A DNA stretch of 64,000 bases from Victivallis vadensis (GTDB lineage: Bacteria > Verrucomicrobiota > Lentisphaeria > Victivallales > Victivallaceae), in contig NZ_QEKH01000002.1 in the NCBI RefSeq assembly GCF_003096415.1, positions 186,001 to 250,000 of the forward strand, in the 5' to 3' direction. The translations under genes were made by a program, and so were the position numbers. Numbering within the stretch: the stretch's first letter is position 1; every line of letters starts with the position of its first letter. Shown here piece by piece: positions 1 to 9,367 of the stretch. The notes under the pieces are model-generated. The model was not told where the DNA came from and did not search any database. It was given only the letters and a program-made list of their open reading frames with translations.

Positions 1-279
1 CGCGATGCCGATGAACTGCAGCTCCTTTTCCCCGAACTTGTTCGCGGTGGCGATGATGCGTGGAAACACATCCAGACTGCGCTGGCCGATGGTCCAGAAG
101 AACAGAACCGCGTGCTTTTTGCCTTTCAGGTCGGCGAGGTTGACCGGCTTGCCGGAGAGCCACGCCCGCAGGTCCAGTTCGGGAACCTCCGCTCCGGTCT
201 CCAGCGTCGCGCCCGGGGCGGAGAAGATGCAAAACAGCGCGGCTGCCGCCGCAACGAACAGTTTGAGGGAGTTCTTCAT
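1..279 (-). CDS. Redoxin/TlpA-like secreted thioredoxin-fold protein, 3' end cut by the window
   Basis: Translating the minus strand from the ATG at 279 gives a signal peptide ([20 protein letters not shown], then APGA) followed by a thioredoxin-like start: PELDLRAWLSGKPVNLADLKGKK and AVLFFWTIGQRSLDVFPRI. The layout beta-strand, 'NLADLKGK', 'VLFFW' is typical of AhpC/TSA-redoxin (TlpA/ResA) proteins. Where a CxxC would be expected after FFW the sequence reads TIGQ, so a classical dithiol site appears to be missing in the visible part. The protein is probably exported. The start overlaps the stop of the murB-ddl gene (ATGA at 276-279), so it is translationally coupled and last in that operon. 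Only 93 codons are visible. Confidence 0.7.
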   Translation of the reverse strand, partial: MKNSLKLFVAAAAALFCIFSAPGATLETGAEVPELDLRAWLSGKPVNLADLKGKKHAVLFFWTIGQRSLDVFPRIIATANKFGEKELQFIGIA

Positions 280-2384
280 TTCATTTTCTCCAATCGGTCA
301 AACCATTTGAACAGAAATTCGGCGCAGAGCACGAAAAGTCCCGACACCAGCAGCGGCCAGCCGGTATAGCCCGCCCGCATCGCCTGAATGCCGCTGACGA
401 TCAGCGGCACCGCGCAGAGGACCAGCGCCAGCCGGAACAATAAGTGGCAGAGCTTCACCAGCAGCGGATTGGGCTTGTTCGCAAGCCGGGCCGGTGCGGG
501 GGAAGCCGGAGCCGCCGCGTTTTCCGGTTCCGGCCGGGGTTCGTGGCGGCGCATCGCTGCATAAACCAGCGTGGCGGTCATCTTCTCAAAGGAGATGCCG
601 GAAACTTTAGCCGCTTTCGGCACAAGACTGGTGGCGGTGCAGCCGGGGATGGAGTTTCCCTCCAGCATATAGGGCACGCCGTCTTTGCCGACGATGAAAT
701 CCACCCGCAGGATGTCGCGGCAGCCCGCGCCCAGATAGAACTTGACCGCCTGCCGGGAGGCGTCGGCGACCTGTTCCGCGGAGAGGGAGCGGGCCGGGCA
801 GAAGTATTCGGTGTGCCCGTCCTTGTAGACGTATTTGGCGTCGTAGTCGTAGAAGCCGTGGGGGCTTTTGATCTCGATCGCCGGGAGCACTTCGCCGTTC
901 ACGATCGGGACGGTGATCTCGATGCCGTCGATGTACTCCTCGACCAGCAGCTCGCCGGCCATCGCGAACTCTTTTTCCAGAGCGGCGTCCCACTCTTCGG
1001 CGCGTTCGACCTTCACGATGCCGAAGGTCGAACCTTCCATCGGGACCTTGAGGATCAGCGGCAGTTTCAGGTTCTGCGGCAACTCCCGGCGGTCGCGGGT
1101 CACGACGCTCCACTTCGCGGTCGGGATGCCGAGCCGGTCGAGCAGCCGCTTGGTGGCGATTTTGTCCATGGTCAGCAGACTGGCGGCGCTGCCGGAGCCG
1201 ACGAAACGCAGGCCGGCTTCCTCCATCACCTTCTGGATGCGGCCGTCCTCGCCGAAGCCGCCGTGCAGCACCGGGTAGACCACGTCGGCTTCGCGCATCT
1301 CCGGGAGGAGGCGGCATTCGGTCACATCCGTGACCGTCACGTCGAAGCCGCCGTTGCGCAGGGCCTGCGCGACCGCACTGCCGGATTTCAGCGAAATTTC
1401 ACGTTCGTTGCTGGCGCCGCCGAGCAGGAGGTTGATTTTCGGGGCCTCGACGGCGGCCATCACTTTGGGCAGTGCGTCCGGGTTCAGGAATTTCACTTCG
1501 GGACGCAGGTAGAAGCCGTGCTTTTCCGCGACGGCGCAGCGCAAATGGCGGACCAGCTCCACATAGTCGGATTCCCTGCCGGAATCGAGGTTCACGATGA
1601 AGTTGGCGTGTTCGGCGCTGACCGCGACGCCGCCGATCCGGTAATTCTTCAGGCGGCACTGGTCGATCAGTCTGCCCGCCGGTTCAAATTCGGAGACGTT
1701 GCGGAAGGTGCAGCCCGCGCTGCGGCCGGCGGGTTCGCGTTTGCGCCGCGCCTCGACTTCGGAGCGGAGCGCGGCGATTTCGGTTTCGCGGTCGGCGGCG
1801 GGCAGTTTCAGCTCCGCACCGGTGATCACGACGTCGTCGGGAATGGAGCTGCCGCGGTAGCGCCACTCGATTTCATCGTGGCCGGCGCTCCACGGATTGC
1901 CGCGGAAGTCGAAGCCGCTGACTTTGACGATGAAATCGCCGATCGAGACGCCGTTGGCACCGGCGTTCATCCGGAGCGCGCCGCCGAGGGTGCCGGGGAT
2001 GCCGGCCAGCCGGGCCAGCCCGCCGAGACCGAGTTCGACGGTGCGGCTGGTCAGGTCGGGCAGCCGCAGGTGCGCACCGGCGCGGATGATGCCGTTTTCG
2101 CTGCTGAATTCGGAAAAGCCGTTGCGGTGCAGCCGGATGCCGAGCATCGGGCAGGGGGCGTCCATGCCGACGAGGTTGGTGCCGCCGCCGATCACAAAGA
2201 CCGGAATCGCGTGTCCGGAGGTGAAGCGGAGCAGTCCGGCCAGCTCCTCCGGGTCCTGCGGTTCGGCGAGCACCGGCAGCGCGGAACCGACGCCGAGCGA
2301 AGTGATGTCGCGGTATGAAACGTTTTCACGGATGGCGAGCCGGGGGAGGGCGCGCTTGAGGTCGTCGAGATATTGCGCTTTCAT
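276..2384 (-). CDS. murB-ddl: MurB-Ddl fusion: UDP-N-acetylenolpyruvoylglucosamine reductase joined to D-Ala-D-Ala ligase, with C-terminal membrane hairpin
   Basis: This 702-residue protein carries two peptidoglycan precursor enzymes. Residues 1-300 are MurB: FAD-binding [10 protein letters not shown] (63-72), [16 protein letters not shown] (128-143), the YRGSS substrate segment (176-180), SAGCTFRNV (222-230) with Cys where many MurB have the proton-donating Ser, and a terminal PEV with the conserved Glu. Residues 316-610 are Ddl: [22 protein letters not shown] (374-384), the ATP-grasp core, and [13 protein letters not shown] with metal and substrate ligands. After an Ala/Pro-rich linker come two hydrophobic segments (about 643-666 and 673-693), so the enzyme is probably tethered to the inner membrane. 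The ATG at 2384 overlaps the hisI stop (ATGA); longer in-frame starts lie inside hisI and are unlikely. Known fusions in this pathway include MurC-Ddl in Chlamydia and MurB-MurC in Verrucomicrobium; this pairing differs. Confidence 0.93.
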   Translation of the reverse strand: MKAQYLDDLKRALPRLAIRENVSYRDITSLGVGSALPVLAEPQDPEELAGLLRFTSGHAIPVFVIGGGTNLVGMDAPCPMLGIRLHRNGFSEFSSENGIIRAGAHLRLPDLTSRTVELGLGGLARLAGIPGTLGGALRMNAGANGVSIGDFIVKVSGFDFRGNPWSAGHDEIEWRYRGSSIPDDVVITGAELKLPAADRETEIAALRSEVEARRKREPAGRSAGCTFRNVSEFEPAGRLIDQCRLKNYRIGGVAVSAEHANFIVNLDSGRESDYVELVRHLRCAVAEKHGFYLRPEVKFLNPDALPKVMAAVEAPKINLLLGGASNEREISLKSGSAVAQALRNGGFDVTVTDVTECRLLPEMREADVVYPVLHGGFGEDGRIQKVMEEAGLRFVGSGSAASLLTMDKIATKRLLDRLGIPTAKWSVVTRDRRELPQNLKLPLILKVPMEGSTFGIVKVERAEEWDAALEKEFAMAGELLVEEYIDGIEITVPIVNGEVLPAIEIKSPHGFYDYDAKYVYKDGHTEYFCPARSLSAEQVADASRQAVKFYLGAGCRDILRVDFIVGKDGVPYMLEGNSIPGCTATSLVPKAAKVSGISFEKMTATLVYAAMRRHEPRPEPENAAAPASPAPARLANKPNPLLVKLCHLLFRLALVLCAVPLIVSGIQAMRAGYTGWPLLVSGLFVLCAEFLFKWFDRLEKMK

Positions 2385-2761
2385 TGCTTGTTGTACACTT
2401 TCTTCGGATCGAACACGGTTTCGCCGGTTTCCACAAGCGTGCCGCCGTCGACTTTGCGGTAGAAGCAGCTGCGGTGGCCGGTGTGACAGGCGGCGCCGCC
2501 GATCTGTTCGACCTTGAAGATCACGCTGTCGCCGTCGCAGTCGACGAGGATTTCGCGGATCAGCTGGACGTTGCCGCTCTCTTCGCCTTTGCGCCACAGC
2601 CTTTTGCGGCTGCGCGAGTAGTAGACCGCGCGGCCGGTCGCGAGGGTTTCTTGCCAGGATTCCGGGTTGATGTTGGCCAGCATCAGCACTTCACCGGTCC
2701 GGAAATCCTGGGCGATCGCCGGGATCAGGCCGCCGTACTTGCTGAAATCGAGTTCGATCAT
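2381..2761 (-). CDS. hisI: Phosphoribosyl-AMP cyclohydrolase HisI
   Basis: The 126-residue protein catalyses the third step of histidine synthesis, hydrolysing the purine ring of phosphoribosyl-AMP in the cytoplasm. It has the whole family signature: VDCDGD (Asp74, Asp76 and Asp78, Mg ligands; Cys75) and [12 protein letters not shown] (Cys92 and Cys99, zinc ligands). Length matches stand-alone HisI; no HisE domain is fused. The start at 2761 begins the conserved [14 protein letters not shown] region, and the upstream in-frame codons lack family similarity. The gene ends in an ATGA overlap with murB-ddl. Its partner step gene hisF lies about 52 kb away at 54540-55307, so histidine genes are scattered here. 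Confidence 0.95.
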   Translation of the reverse strand: MIELDFSKYGGLIPAIAQDFRTGEVLMLANINPESWQETLATGRAVYYSRSRKRLWRKGEESGNVQLIREILVDCDGDSVIFKVEQIGGAACHTGHRSCFYRKVDGGTLVETGETVFDPKKVYNKQ

Positions 2762-2885
2762 TCTTTCTTGAGCCTTGCAGAATAGTTTTTGGGGATACGC
2801 CTTTATTAATGTGGTCGCATTTGTCGTTTTTTGCAAGTCGCCGGAAGCAGGTAATTGGAAAAATGATCGAAGTATGAAAGCGCGT

Positions 2886-3674
2886 TCAGCCAAGCGGAAC
2901 GGTCATGCCGTCGGAGGCGAACAGCACGCCTGCCCCCCACGCCGCGTCGGCCTTCGCCTTCTCTCCGGCGGGATCGCGGAGGATTTCGAGGCCGTGGTGG
3001 AGAAAGAGAAGCCGTCTGACCGGCCAGTGCCGCGCCCGGACCAGTGCACACAGTTCGGCGGCCCGGTGGTGGCCGGTCTCCGCCATCAGCAGTTCGGTCG
3101 GCTGTTCCAGCCATGCCGCCAGCTCGTCGAGCGAACCGACGTCGCCGGTGTAGACGATGTGCTTGGGGCTGAACCGGAGCCGGAAGGAGTAACTGCGCGG
3201 CTTGCCGCTGCGGGGATCGGGCGGCATGTGGCGGTTGGGCAATGCTTCGACCGCCGTTTCGCCGTCGCGGTGGAGTTCTCCGGGGCGGAGTTCACGGACG
3301 ACCGGCGTGAAATCCCATTCGTCCCCAGCCGCCGCGTCGGCTTTCAGGAACACGTCGGCCGCGGCGATGACCTCCGGCGCGGAGGTGTGACAGGGAAGCT
3401 CCCGGAACTCCCGGTCGCCCCGGAGCCATTTCTCCTTGCGGATCGCCTGAAAAATTCCGGGCAGCCCCGCGGTGTGGTCCAGATGCGGGTGGGACAGGAA
3501 GAGGGCCTTGACCTTCAGCGGCGAAAGTCCTTTCGCATAGGCGTGGGAAGCGCATCCGCCGCCCGCGTCGAACCAGAGCAGTCCGCCGTCGTTCTCTTCG
3601 AGAATCCACGACGTGTAATCCCGTCCCGGCATCGGTTCGGTGCCGGAACAGCTTCCGAGAATGTGGAGCAGCAT
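2886..3674 (-). CDS. MBL-fold metallo-hydrolase, RNase Z/PhnP-like
   Basis: A 262-residue metallo-beta-lactamase-fold hydrolase. The N-terminal [18 protein letters not shown] and FDAGGGC are the first strands of the RNase Z/PhnP type, followed by the metal motif SHPHLDH (HxHxDH), YTGDVG (bridging Asp) and LLFLHHG near the end, with the later His ligands. No signal peptide is seen, so it is cytoplasmic. SD AAGGAG precedes the start at 3674. It lies 30 bp downstream of the GH38 gene and may be the last gene of that operon. A 124 bp gap follows before hisI. Substrate cannot be read from sequence: cyclic phosphodiesters or RNA are possibilities. Confidence 0.8.
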   Translation of the reverse strand: MLLHILGSCSGTEPMPGRDYTSWILEENDGGLLWFDAGGGCASHAYAKGLSPLKVKALFLSHPHLDHTAGLPGIFQAIRKEKWLRGDREFRELPCHTSAPEVIAAADVFLKADAAAGDEWDFTPVVRELRPGELHRDGETAVEALPNRHMPPDPRSGKPRSYSFRLRFSPKHIVYTGDVGSLDELAAWLEQPTELLMAETGHHRAAELCALVRARHWPVRRLLFLHHGLEILRDPAGEKAKADAAWGAGVLFASDGMTVPLG

Positions 3675-3704
3675 TGTAATCTCCTTGTCTGATTTCAGGT
3701 CGGG

Positions 3705-5792
3705 CTAGACCAGGTCGCGGCGGACTCCGAGGGTGGATTCGGAGAAGACGACCGGATCGGTCTGCCGGAAGATTTCGCGTTGGAGCTCTTCGGGGGAGGG
3801 ATCGGCCAGCAGCGCGATTTCGTACTCGTGTTCCCCCTGATCGGTGATCCGGTAAGTGTTGACCGCCGGAACGCGGTAGGGATCATGATGGGCGTAATAG
3901 GGGGTGCGCAGCAACGTCAGGCGCAGCTCGCCGCCGGGCTGGACGTCGCAGGCGAAACAATCCTTCGACACGACGGCGAGCGACTGTTCCCGTCCGCGCA
4001 GCAGAGTGTAGTTGAAAAACGGAAATTCCTCGCCGTTGAGTTCGCGGCGGATTTCGCCGCCGGGGCAGCCGTCGCGGCGTTCGAGGACCGGGAAGGCGGG
4101 AGTGAGCGCCAGCTTCACGATCTGCTGTGCGCCGTTCCAGTTCAGGCGGAGCCGGAGCCGCAGTCCGCGGAATCCCGCTTCGCGGCGCAGGGCGGCATGG
4201 ATGGTGTTGCCGCGCCCGTCGCTGAAGCGGCCGAGCGACTGGGACAACAGCGGCCCGGTGAAGTGGCTGTGGAATTTCCCCGCCTGCCGGAAGGAGCGGC
4301 CGGGTTGGGCCGGATAGCCGTTCAGCCCGTGACTCCAGGTGTCGGAGCGGTCGTGGATCACGTCGAAGCGCAGCGGCGCGCCGAAATATTCGCGGCCGCC
4401 GCATTGCAGGGAGGCGACGCCGCCGGGAGCCGGGAGGCTGCCGGAACGGTCCGGGGCGGCGGAACCGGCATAGTCGAGGTACAGGATTTTCCGGCCTTGA
4501 GGCGGCAGTTCGAGCGGAAAAGCGAGGCGGGCCAGCCGCATCACGGCGGCTTCCGGCGGCAGCGGCTGGAGCGGCACCGTCCGTTCTTTTTCATCCAGCA
4601 GCCGGATGGTTTCGATGCCGCGCCTTCCGCGTGAATACTCCCATGAGACCCACGGCTCGACCTCGAACAGCCCGCGATAGGGTTCAGGGCCGGTGTTGTC
4701 GAAGACCAGCCGCTGCCGGGAGTCGGGGCGGAACCGCACGTTGCGGCGGCGGACCGCGCGGATCTGCGCAGTCCGAGCGAGGCTGCGCACCGCCCCGAGG
4801 CTGTCGAGTATCCCGTCGTAGGCGGAGGCGATGGAGCTGCCGGGCAGGAGGTCGTGGAACGTTGCGAACAGCAGCTGTTTCCACGCCTTTTCCCGCTCGG
4901 AGCGGCTCAGGAGGCGTTCCGACTGAAGCAGCCGGTTTTCGGTCAGCCGCACTGCGCGCTTGATCGCGGAACAGGCGGAATAACAGCCGATCGCGTGGTG
5001 GAGGAGTTCCCCGGTCACCACCGGCAGCTTCGCGCCGGAGCCGCGGACCGCGTCGAAAAAGGCGTCGGGATGGCTGAACCGGATTTCGGCGTCCTGGCGG
5101 CCGCGCTGCGTGAGGAGGTAGTCGATTTCGGCGCGGGCGGGGCCGCCGCCGTGGTCGCCGACGCCGCAGAAACACATGATGTGGCCGACCGCCGGATCGA
5201 CGGCGGCGATCACCCGTTCGAGGTGGCCGGGAAGGTATTCGGGGGAAGAGCTGTAACTCTCGAAAATGCGGGCGGCCAGCAGTTCCGCGCCGTTCGGGGA
5301 GCGCCAGCGGAAGAGTTCGCCCGGCAGTGTTTTTTCCTGCGGGGAGGGGCGCATCATGCAATAGTTGACGACCCCGGCTTCGCGGTAGAAGTCCGGCAGG
5401 AAAGCGCCGTGGCCGAAGCTGTCCACATTGTAGCCGGTCCTGACTTTGACGCCGAATTTTTCCCGGAAATACGCTCCGCCGAACTCGTTGTGCCTGCGGT
5501 AGGTTTCCGGCGACGCGAGATTGCAGTCGGGCTGGACGTACCAGCCGCCGACCACATGGAGACGTCCGGCGGCGATATGGCCGCGCAGCCTCTCGAACGT
5601 GGCGGTATCGTGCCGCTCGACGGTCTCATAGAACCACGCTTCGCCCCGGGTGAGGTGGATTTCCGGGTAAGCGTCCAGCAGGTCGCAGGCGGTCCGGGCG
5701 GTGGAAAGGGCTTCGTCGATGCCCTGTTCCAGCCTCCAGAGCCAGACCGGGTCGAGATGGGAATTGAGGATGATGTGAACGATCGGCTTCAT
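3705..5792 (-). CDS. GH38 alpha-mannosidase-like glycoside hydrolase
   Basis: A 695-residue family 38 enzyme. The N-terminus has the zinc motif NSHLDPVWLW (His12, Asp14) and GYNVDSFGH with Asp124, the expected nucleophile and third ligand; FCGVGDHGGGP supplies the downstream region that closes the zinc site. The C-terminal half is the beta-sandwich expected for GH38. Known family members cleave alpha-mannosides of glycans, by retention. No signal peptide is visible, so the enzyme is probably cytoplasmic and acts on imported oligosaccharides. The ATG at 5792 overlaps the stop of the LamG gene (ATGA); an upstream in-frame extension lies wholly inside that gene and is rejected. Confidence 0.9.
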   Translation of the reverse strand: MKPIVHIILNSHLDPVWLWRLEQGIDEALSTARTACDLLDAYPEIHLTRGEAWFYETVERHDTATFERLRGHIAAGRLHVVGGWYVQPDCNLASPETYRRHNEFGGAYFREKFGVKVRTGYNVDSFGHGAFLPDFYREAGVVNYCMMRPSPQEKTLPGELFRWRSPNGAELLAARIFESYSSSPEYLPGHLERVIAAVDPAVGHIMCFCGVGDHGGGPARAEIDYLLTQRGRQDAEIRFSHPDAFFDAVRGSGAKLPVVTGELLHHAIGCYSACSAIKRAVRLTENRLLQSERLLSRSEREKAWKQLLFATFHDLLPGSSIASAYDGILDSLGAVRSLARTAQIRAVRRRNVRFRPDSRQRLVFDNTGPEPYRGLFEVEPWVSWEYSRGRRGIETIRLLDEKERTVPLQPLPPEAAVMRLARLAFPLELPPQGRKILYLDYAGSAAPDRSGSLPAPGGVASLQCGGREYFGAPLRFDVIHDRSDTWSHGLNGYPAQPGRSFRQAGKFHSHFTGPLLSQSLGRFSDGRGNTIHAALRREAGFRGLRLRLRLNWNGAQQIVKLALTPAFPVLERRDGCPGGEIRRELNGEEFPFFNYTLLRGREQSLAVVSKDCFACDVQPGGELRLTLLRTPYYAHHDPYRVPAVNTYRITDQGEHEYEIALLADPSPEELQREIFRQTDPVVFSESTLGVRRDLV

Positions 5793-7108
5793 TGGTTGTG
5801 TTGGTCCTTGGTGGTGGTGGTTTGTTCGATGGCTGCGATCTCTTCCGGGAGGAGGGCGATGCCGTAGATCCGGCAGTCGTAGATCCGGCAGTCGAGCGCG
5901 GAACGCACGCCGCCTTTCCCGTCCGGGAAACCGCCGGCGAAGAATGTTCCGCCGTAGGGAAAGACGGGGCCGGCGATCGAGTCGCGGGCCTCTTCCTGCC
6001 CGTTGACGTAAAGTACGGCGACGGTTTCGATGCCGCGCCCTTCGGCGACGCCGGTTACGCGGTACTGCCTGCCGGGGACGAGCCGGGTCTTGCTGTGGAT
6101 CATCAGGCTGTCCGAACGGAAAGCGTTCCACACATTGAAAAAGACGCGGCCGTCCGGCATCACGCCGAGCGCGTTGTCGAAGCCGGGCCGCCCGGCGATC
6201 ACGCCGTTCTGCTTCGGGAGTGCGTCAAGTTGCACGGCGGCGGTGACGGTGACCGATTCCGGGGCGTTGCCGGGTTTCCAGGCGGCGGTCGAGCCGCCGG
6301 TGAAATGCCACGCTCCGTCCTGACGGCGGACGTTTCCCGAAAACACCGGTTTCGCCGTGCCGGTTCCGTCGAGGGCGGCGACCGGGGACATCACCGGCCA
6401 CGCCTCCTTGCCGGTTGCGCCGGGAAGTGCGCAGATTTCACTGGGAGTCAGCGCCTTGTAGTGGAAGTAAAAATTGCCGACCGCACAGGCTGCGGGCGAT
6501 TTCGCGTTGCCGTCGCGGTCTGCGTCGATGCCGCCGAGGAAAAGTTCCCGGCCGTAATGGCGCGGCGGCATCGGCAGGGTGTCGGCGGCTTCCAGCGCTC
6601 CGTCGATGTAGAGTTTCATCGCCGTATGGTTGTCGCGGGAGCAATCCATCGTACCGGCGACGCGGTGGCGCCTGCCGGGGATCAGCGGATTCCGGGAGAT
6701 CAGCAGGCGGCTGGTTTTGCCGTCGCGTCCGAAGCAGGAGAAAGTCACCCGTCCGTCCGGGCGGACCGCGAGCGCGTTGTGGAAGCCGGGCCGCCCGGCG
6801 ATCACGCCGCTTTTTTCCGGCAGGCGGTCAAGGGTGAGGTCGACGACATAACTCGCCGACAGGGGGCGGTCCGGGTAGAGCCACGGGATCGAAAAGCGGC
6901 AGACCGAGCGTTGCCCGTCGAATTTCAGCGCATCGCCTGTTTTTTCCAGCGCGGTGCGCAGCGTGACCCGGACGTCGTGCCCGACGTACCCCGAGATGTC
7001 GCCGTTGTGGAAAAAGACGACCGGGGGCCGCTCGAACGGCGGTTTCGCGGCGAGCGTCCCGGCGCACGACAGCAGGGTGGAAAACACAAGGATCGTGAAC
7101 AGCTTCAT
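5789..7108 (-). CDS. Secreted protein with two tandem LamG/concanavalin A-like domains
   Basis: 439 residues with an N-terminal signal peptide (MKLFTILVFSTLLSCAGTLA). Two homologous jelly-roll domains follow. Each carries the same sequence landmarks: GVIAGRPGFHNALAVRPDGRV in the first and GVIAGRPGFDNALGVMPDGRV in the second, plus 'PGR..RV.G' and 'LYI/VNG' strands typical of LamG_3/ConA-like lectin domains. The duplication looks internal and recent in structure, though not at DNA identity. No catalytic motif is visible, so a glycan-binding role at the cell surface or periplasm is inferred from its place between a GH42-like and a GH38 gene, with ATGA overlaps on both sides. Confidence 0.75.
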   Translation of the reverse strand: MKLFTILVFSTLLSCAGTLAAKPPFERPPVVFFHNGDISGYVGHDVRVTLRTALEKTGDALKFDGQRSVCRFSIPWLYPDRPLSASYVVDLTLDRLPEKSGVIAGRPGFHNALAVRPDGRVTFSCFGRDGKTSRLLISRNPLIPGRRHRVAGTMDCSRDNHTAMKLYIDGALEAADTLPMPPRHYGRELFLGGIDADRDGNAKSPAACAVGNFYFHYKALTPSEICALPGATGKEAWPVMSPVAALDGTGTAKPVFSGNVRRQDGAWHFTGGSTAAWKPGNAPESVTVTAAVQLDALPKQNGVIAGRPGFDNALGVMPDGRVFFNVWNAFRSDSLMIHSKTRLVPGRQYRVTGVAEGRGIETVAVLYVNGQEEARDSIAGPVFPYGGTFFAGGFPDGKGGVRSALDCRIYDCRIYGIALLPEEIAAIEQTTTTKDQHNQ

Positions 7109-9333
7109 CGGGCGTTTCCTCCTGTATGGATTTTATCGAGCAGAATCTTTCTGCACGCGGTGAAGGTTTCGGCGGGCTTGAGGTTGAGCTTCAATTGCGG
7201 GCCGCGGCCGATCGGCCTGCCGGTATAAGCATCGAACCACTCCTCCGCGCCGCCGACGTTGAGGTCGTACAGGCCGCCCTCGCCGGCGGTGACGGCGACG
7301 AAGTCGCGCCCCTTGTGAATTCCCGCGTTGCGCGAACAGTAGACGTGCGCTCCGGCCTTGCGGGCGAAGGCGCGGATCGTCGCGGCGGGCAGGTCGGCCG
7401 CGCCGCAGAATACCGAAAACGGTCTGCCGTCTCTGCCGGGCCGGAGTACGATCGCCGGGGTGCCGTAGCTGTCGCGCCAGTAGGCGAGCACGAGGTCGCC
7501 CTTTTCCGGGACCGGGGCGAAGACCGGCCGGAGGGTTTGTCCCCACCCGTAGTGATCGGGCAGGTTGAAGTCGAATCCCTCCGGGCGCGCCCAGACCGTC
7601 CAGGTGGCCGGCTGGACCGGGCGGACTTTGAAGCCGGTCGTCTCCTCGATCGTTTTCAGCGAAAATTCATTGCGGTCGAGGTCGATGTAACCGGGGGCCC
7701 ACATCCAGACCGTCGGGATTTTTCCGGCGCGGTCGCGCAAGGCGCGCCGTTCTTCACCGGTCAGCGCGACGGCGTTGCAGTGGATGTCCAGCTTGCTGTA
7801 ACCGGCCTTGTCGGAAACGATGTCGTCGAGGAGCCGGACGCCGGAAGCGCAGCCGGAGCGGGACACGCGGTCGCGCATCGCGCTGACGCCGCCCTCAAGG
7901 GTGTAACGCGGTTCGTTCGCAGAAACGATGAAATCGGCGTTCTTTTCGTCGAAAAACAGCGTCACGTCGGGGCGGTAGGGTTCCGGATCGTCCAGAACGG
8001 CGGCTTCGAGCCGGTCTGCGAAGGCCTTTTCCTCCCAGAGCGCGGGATCGTTCCACATGCCGCGCGAATGGTGGTCGTACCACCAGACGCCGTAGTTGCG
8101 CGCGAGGTTGAACAGGAAGTTGCGCCGCAGCAGCAGGCGGGTCTCTTCGAGGGTGCGGTCGAAGGCGGCGCGGTGGCTGCCGTCCTCGGGCATGCGCTGG
8201 CGCATGGAAATATGGGTCGCGGTGTCGTCCTCGTTGAACCAGATTTTGCCTGCTGCCGTGATGCTTTCGCCGACGGTGTGGGTGAACTGAGGGCCGCCCG
8301 GCACCCGGGCGAGGTTGGAGTAGCTGTATGGGCCGCAGAGCACGTCGATGTCGGGGGAGCGCAGCAGCCGGGCGAGCGCGAAGTGTCCCGACTGCGAGGG
8401 GCCGTTGCTCTGCGGCATACACTCGAAAAGATAGCCGTAGAAGACCGAGACGATGCGGGTTTTGCCGCACTCCTCGCGCACGACGCGCGCCAGTTCCAAT
8501 GCGAAGTCCGCCATGTCGCGGTTCAGGAACGCATTGAAATCGATGCTCGCTTGTTCGGTGTGCGGGTCGTGGAATACCTCGCCCTCGCGTCCGCTGCGGA
8601 GCGTCGGCGGCGGAACCGGCGCGTTTTCAAACGTGAGGTGGTTCTTCTTCCACGCCCTGCACAAGGCGGTCAGGTCGTTGCGGTACTTCTCCTTCAGGAA
8701 GTTGCGGAAGGCCGCGCCGGTCGCGTCGTCGTAGCCGAACAGGTTGCCCCGCCGCGCGAAGTTGCAGTACTGGAATTCGCCGTGGTGTCCGGCGGCGACG
8801 TGGTAGCCCATCATGTGATCGCCGTACTTGCGTTCCATATAGCGGATGAAGTCGCGCAGCGCCCCGGCGGCTTCGCGGCGGTAGCGCGCGGAGGCGATCG
8901 CAACCTGATCCCGGCTGCCGTCGGCGGAGAGATTCTTTTCCCGCATATCCGCCTCGGCGAACGGCGGCTCCTGAAACTGGACGCGGGGCATGAAGAAGGC
9001 GTCGGGATCGGATTTCAGGATTTCGCCGCAGATATGGTCGGCGAAATCGGCGGCGGCTTTCCGCTGCGCTTCGTCGCCCCACAGCGGCAGGAAGCTGACC
9101 GAATAGACCCGGACGCCGTGCTTCCGGGCCAGCTTGACTTCGGCGGCGACGCTTTCCGTTTCCACCGGATCGCCTTTGGTGATCCGCGCGGCGGAAAAGA
9201 TGAAATTGCTTTCGGCCTCGCCGTTGCGCGTCAGCCGCGGCACGCCGTTGATGGGGCGGACGCTCCAGTCGTCGGCGTGCAGCGCCGCGGAAACGGGTAG
9301 CAGTAACGCCGCCAGGAGAGAGAGTCTGTTCAT
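7105..9333 (-). CDS. Secreted GH42-like (beta-galactosidase-type) glycoside hydrolase
   Basis: 742 residues. The ATG at 9333 starts a signal peptide (MNRLSLLAALLLPVSAALHA); a TTG two codons upstream is possible but less likely. The mature protein has an N-terminal TIM-barrel part with YHVAAGHHGEFQY, where an acid/base Glu would lie, LKEKYRNDLTALCRAWKK as in GH42-type enzymes, VWWYDHHSRGMW, and a C-terminal Rossmann-like 'trimerisation' region (DVTLFFDEKNADF). It resembles the product of 41365-44088, a paralogue in another regulated locus. Substrate specificity is unknown. It is probably exported and works with the LamG protein and GH38 enzyme encoded downstream. Confidence 0.72.
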   Translation of the reverse strand: MNRLSLLAALLLPVSAALHADDWSVRPINGVPRLTRNGEAESNFIFSAARITKGDPVETESVAAEVKLARKHGVRVYSVSFLPLWGDEAQRKAAADFADHICGEILKSDPDAFFMPRVQFQEPPFAEADMREKNLSADGSRDQVAIASARYRREAAGALRDFIRYMERKYGDHMMGYHVAAGHHGEFQYCNFARRGNLFGYDDATGAAFRNFLKEKYRNDLTALCRAWKKNHLTFENAPVPPPTLRSGREGEVFHDPHTEQASIDFNAFLNRDMADFALELARVVREECGKTRIVSVFYGYLFECMPQSNGPSQSGHFALARLLRSPDIDVLCGPYSYSNLARVPGGPQFTHTVGESITAAGKIWFNEDDTATHISMRQRMPEDGSHRAAFDRTLEETRLLLRRNFLFNLARNYGVWWYDHHSRGMWNDPALWEEKAFADRLEAAVLDDPEPYRPDVTLFFDEKNADFIVSANEPRYTLEGGVSAMRDRVSRSGCASGVRLLDDIVSDKAGYSKLDIHCNAVALTGEERRALRDRAGKIPTVWMWAPGYIDLDRNEFSLKTIEETTGFKVRPVQPATWTVWARPEGFDFNLPDHYGWGQTLRPVFAPVPEKGDLVLAYWRDSYGTPAIVLRPGRDGRPFSVFCGAADLPAATIRAFARKAGAHVYCSRNAGIHKGRDFVAVTAGEGGLYDLNVGGAEEWFDAYTGRPIGRGPQLKLNLKPAETFTACRKILLDKIHTGGNAR

Positions 9334-9367
9334 TTGCAAACCTGTCTGTTGGTGGTGGAGGGGGATT

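Noticed and set aside
444-2318. Plus-strand frame of 624 codons over murB-ddl
   Set aside because: Antisense shadow with Gly/Ala/Arg/Asp bias; MurB and Ddl motifs lie on minus.
2762-2885. Longer N-terminus for HisI reaching to 2893
   Set aside because: The added 44 residues have no similarity to HisI, while the ATG at 2761 begins the conserved region.
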